NCBI GenBank assembly: GCA_012270045.1
Contig: JAAXJC010000151.1
Location: 1-64,000, forward strand
Length of the DNA: 64,000 nucleotides
Reading direction: 5' to 3'
From: Luminiphilus sp.
GTDB taxonomy: Bacteria > Pseudomonadota > Gammaproteobacteria > Pseudomonadales > Halieaceae
Shown here in pieces: positions 61,389 to 64,000 of this stretch. The notes under the pieces are model-generated. The model made no database searches. It was not told the origin of the DNA and saw only the letters and a program-made list of their open reading frames with translations. Every line of letters begins with the position of its first letter. Position 1 is the first letter of the stretch. A program made the position numbers and the translations under genes.

Positions 61389-63812
61389 ATGCCGTTCAAG
61401 AGCAATCCAAGTCCTGCCAACGCCTATTCCCGGCGCGGAAACCGACCACTGGCGCTGGCTGTTGCCGCGGCCTGCGGTGCCGTGGGTGTGGCGGGTGTTA
61501 CATTGCCAGGTGTGGCTCAGGCACAAATTGAGGAAGTCGTGGTGACGGCGACCCGCCGTGCCGAGAGCATTCAGGATATTCCGATGAGTGTGTCGGTGTT
61601 GGGCGAAGCCCAACTGACAGACCTCAACATCACCGACATGGAAGATTATCTAATGATGCTTCCCAATGTCGGCTTTATCTCATTGGGGCCAAGCACCGGT
61701 AGCATCTATATCCGCGGTATCTCCAGTGGTGGCGAGAGCCTGCTCGGTGCCAACCCGGCAGTTGCGGTTTATTTGGATGAGCAGCCCGTGACACTGGTGG
61801 GCGCCTACCTCAACCCGCACATTTATGACGTCAACCGTATCGAAGTACTGGCCGGCCCCCAGGGCACCACCTTCGGTGCCAACGCCCAGTCCGGTGCAAT
61901 TCGTATCATTACCAACGAGCCCGAACTCGGTGAGTTCTCCGGCGGTTACAGCCTGGATGGCAGTCAGCCCAAGAGTGGTGATATGAGTTACCGCGCCGAG
62001 GGCTTTGTGAACATCCCGATGGGTGAGCGAACTGCCCTGCGCATGATGGGCTTTTACAAGCACGATGGTGGTTACATCGATAACGTTCTGGGCGGCCACA
62101 CCTTCAGCCGCAGCAACATCCGCGCTGGCCTGCCGGCAGACAGCCCGCTGCGAGCCATTGCCGCGGACGTGACCGTGACCAATGAGGATGTGGTCGAAGA
62201 GAACTTCAACGAGGCGACAACCTTCGGTGGTCGTGCTGCGTTGCGCATTGACCTAAACGATTCATGGACCTTCACCGCCGGCGCCATGTTCCAGGACGTC
62301 GACCGTGAGGGCGTCTGGGATCACGACCCCACTGTCGGTGATCTGCAGGTCATGTTGTTGCTGCCCGAGACCATGGAAGACAAGTGGAGTCAGTACTCGG
62401 CCAAGATCGAGGGCGAGCTGTTTGGCGGCACCCTCATGGCGACAGCCGCCATGCTGAATCGCGAGTACGAGATCGCCAGTGACTACTCGCTGTACAGCGA
62501 CCAGGACATTGCCTCCGGCTATGTGGAGCCCTACTACAACTGTTATGTCAGTTACTTTCAGACCTGCGGCGATCCCCGCCAGCAGTACACCAATGACTCC
62601 GAGCAGGACCGAACGACGTTCGAAATTCGCTATACCTCTGACCCCGACAAGCGATTCCGCTACATGCTGGGCTTCTACAACGTCGAGGTAGAGAACACCA
62701 GTGACAACGAGTGGCACGTGCTGGGTCTGGCCGAAACACCCCAGGCCGCGGTGGATGCGCCGGATATTTACTGGACCACGGACTTCAGCCGTGACTACGA
62801 AGAAACCTCGATTTTTGGTGAGGTCTCATTCGATATCACCGACAGCCTGACCATTACCGGTAGCGCTCGCCAGTTCGATTATGACAGTACGCTGGATGGC
62901 TTCTCGGGCACAATCTGGTGGCCCTGTGGCGGCTTTGGTCCCCAGGGCAATCGTCCGGCGAGTAACTATGGAGAGGACTGTGCTTCCGTTGCCCGTTCGG
63001 TGTCAGGAAAGGATGAGGTTTACCGCGCCAGTCTCGAGTGGAGCGTGACCGATGACATCATGCTCTACACCACCTGGGGGGAGGGTTATCGCCCCGGCGG
63101 TCTGAACCGCTTCTGTGAGACCCGGGTCCCGGACGGTCTGGGTGGCCAGGGCGCTGTCAACATCGGCTGTGCTTTTGAGTCGGACATCCTGACCGCCTAT
63201 GAGTTTGGCGTGAAGTCAACACTGTTTGGCGGCCGGTTGCGTCTGAACGCAGCGGCGTTCTGGCAGGAGTGGGATGACTTCCAGCTGTCACGGCTCGATA
63301 CCTCGATCTCGCCGATTACATTGACCTTCAATGTGGGTAATGCTGAAAGCAACGGTTTTGAGTTCGACTTTACCTCGCTCATTACCGAAAACTGGACGCT
63401 TAGCGGAGCGGCGAGCTTCCTGGAAGCCGAGTTGGTCGATGACTACCGACGCAACCCCAACAGCGCAGAGCCGGATGCACCGGCCGGATCAAGGCTGCCA
63501 CGCGTTCCTGAGGTCAAGTGGAACATCTCCACCCGTTACACCTTTACCAATGATTGGTTTGCCCAAGCGGCGTACATGTACACCGGGGATTCCTACAACG
63601 ACCTGTTCGGCGGTTTCCGTCAGAAGCAGGACTCTTACGATGTGGTGAACGCCTCGTTTGGCCTGCAGCGCAACAGCTGGACTGCCGAGCTGTACGTACA
63701 GAACCTGACCGATGAGCGTGGCCAGCTTTGGATCAATGACGTGAACTGGGATGAGCGCGTGACCATCAACCAGCCCCGCACAATCGGGTTCAGATGGCAG
63801 CAGCGACTCTGA
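61389..63812 (+). CDS. TonB-dependent outer-membrane receptor (second)
   Basis: An 807-residue receptor. A signal peptide covers about 1-45 (ending GVAQAQ). TonB-box region IEEVVVTATRRAESIQDIPM, plug domain VYLDEQP, RIEVLAGPQGTTFGANAQSGAIRIITNEP, and a barrel ending in IGFRWQQRL. It resembles the receptor at 20807 across plug and barrel; both are probably of the same substrate class. Two cysteine pairs in extracellular loops (YNCYVSYFQTCG and CGGFG...EDCAS) are additional. GGGGAG stands 8 bases before the ATG at 61389; an earlier in-frame ATG is less likely. A long hairpin follows the stop. Confidence 0.92.
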   Translation: MPFKSNPSPANAYSRRGNRPLALAVAAACGAVGVAGVTLPGVAQAQIEEVVVTATRRAESIQDIPMSVSVLGEAQLTDLNITDMEDYLMMLPNVGFISLGPSTGSIYIRGISSGGESLLGANPAVAVYLDEQPVTLVGAYLNPHIYDVNRIEVLAGPQGTTFGANAQSGAIRIITNEPELGEFSGGYSLDGSQPKSGDMSYRAEGFVNIPMGERTALRMMGFYKHDGGYIDNVLGGHTFSRSNIRAGLPADSPLRAIAADVTVTNEDVVEENFNEATTFGGRAALRIDLNDSWTFTAGAMFQDVDREGVWDHDPTVGDLQVMLLLPETMEDKWSQYSAKIEGELFGGTLMATAAMLNREYEIASDYSLYSDQDIASGYVEPYYNCYVSYFQTCGDPRQQYTNDSEQDRTTFEIRYTSDPDKRFRYMLGFYNVEVENTSDNEWHVLGLAETPQAAVDAPDIYWTTDFSRDYEETSIFGEVSFDITDSLTITGSARQFDYDSTLDGFSGTIWWPCGGFGPQGNRPASNYGEDCASVARSVSGKDEVYRASLEWSVTDDIMLYTTWGEGYRPGGLNRFCETRVPDGLGGQGAVNIGCAFESDILTAYEFGVKSTLFGGRLRLNAAAFWQEWDDFQLSRLDTSISPITLTFNVGNAESNGFEFDFTSLITENWTLSGAASFLEAELVDDYRRNPNSAEPDAPAGSRLPRVPEVKWNISTRYTFTNDWFAQAAYMYTGDSYNDLFGGFRQKQDSYDVVNASFGLQRNSWTAELYVQNLTDERGQLWINDVNWDERVTINQPRTIGFRWQQRL

Positions 63813-63835
63813 TCGCTGGCTTCAGGTAAGTCCGT

Positions 63836-63861
63836 AAAGGGCGCCCCCAGGGGCGCCCTTT
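63836..63861 (+). terminator. Stem-loop after the second TonB receptor
   Basis: AAAGGGCGCCCC at 63836-63847 pairs with GGGGCGCCCTTT at 63850-63861 around a 2-base loop (the pairs near the loop probably open). It lies 24 bases after the stop codon. The trailing T run is short, but the A-tract/T-tract stem base makes termination likely; it uses the same AAAGGGCGC core as the terminator at 23263. Confidence 0.75.
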
Positions 63862-63938
63862 GCTTTGATGGCATACCGACTCCATACTGCTGATGTCTTG
63901 CCAAGCCGTTGTTACAGCCGGAATTCACTGATCTGAAC

Positions 63939-64000
63939 ATGTCGTCCGTCGAAACACTTTTCGCCCAGGCCAGCGATGCCCTGAGAAATCAGGATCCGCT
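63939..64000 (+). CDS. Start of a further gene (partial)
   Basis: An ATG opens a frame that stays open for the remaining 62 bases (about 20 residues, starting MSSVETLFAQASDALRNQ). No strong ribosome site precedes it and the fragment is too short to name. The helical Ala/Gln-rich start would suit a TPR protein, which is only a guess. Confidence 0.4.
   Translation, partial: MSSVETLFAQASDALRNQDP

Noticed and set aside
1-64000. tRNA, rRNA, CRISPR arrays, insertion sequences, phage or integrase genes
   Set aside because: I looked for repeats, cloverleaf-like ends and transposase motifs and saw none; an automated scan would be needed to exclude small RNAs.

Overview
The window is a dense, GC-rich (about 60%) bacterial chromosome segment with no phage, transposon, tRNA, rRNA or CRISPR sequence that I can see. 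TonB-dependent receptors, a TPR-sulfotransferase, a spinster-type MFS protein, an SGLT-type sodium symporter, glucosylglycerate genes and betaine catabolism suggest an aerobic marine gammaproteobacterium. A Halieaceae/OM60-like relative is plausible, but this is inference from gene content; there is no phylogenetic marker here.

Layout. 0-2 kb: tail of a MAPEG protein, an iodotyrosine-deiodinase-like nitroreductase and two small membrane proteins. 2-7 kb: a tightly overlapping operon of SGLT symporter, Gfo/Idh/MocA oxidoreductase, aldo/keto reductase and TauD-like dioxygenase, apparently for an unknown sugar or polyol. 7.3-11.2 kb: a glucosylglycerate operon (phosphatase, GpgS synthase, GH13_18 phosphorylase) that would both make and recycle this compatible solute. 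11-29 kb: P1 peptidase, DmdA-like demethylase divergent from an MFS protein, two beta-lactamase-fold/sensor genes, two secreted proteins of unknown function, a TonB receptor, a TPR-sulfotransferase coupled to a putative beta-propeller, MFS, amidohydrolase and an aspartyl-hydroxylase-like enzyme.

29.8-43 kb: a BetI-like TetR regulator with a perfect palindromic operator faces a four-gene operon of two phytoene-desaturase-fold FAD enzymes, a GcvT-type demethylase and a GbcA-like Rieske oxygenase. An opposing minus-strand set holds a trimethylamine-dehydrogenase-like flavoenzyme, a second Rieske oxygenase, an MFS protein, a PhyH-type oxygenase and a membrane protein. 43-49.6 kb: SDR, quinone-oxidoreductase-like MDR, carboxylesterase lipoprotein, MFS and M20 peptidase. 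49.9-53 kb: a carnitine module (gamma-butyrobetaine-dioxygenase-like enzyme, BKACE cleavage enzyme, L-carnitine dehydrogenase). 53-58 kb: IPNS-like dioxygenase, a phosphodiesterase-type alkaline phosphatase, choline dehydrogenase BetA and, overlapping it, a compact BCCT-like transporter. 58-64 kb: beta-lactamase-fold hydrolase, FAD oxidoreductase, a second TonB receptor and the start of one more gene.

Taken together, choline, carnitine/gamma-butyrobetaine and possibly glycine betaine or related N-methylated (or DMSP-like) osmolytes appear to be imported and demethylated by enzymes spread over 25 kb, with a separate glucosylglycerate osmolyte cycle nearby. Seven non-heme-iron oxygenases (five 2-oxoglutarate type, two Rieske) occur in 64 kb. 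The best candidates for an undescribed system are the TetR/FAD/FAD/GcvT/Rieske operon and the BetA-linked compact BCCT protein.
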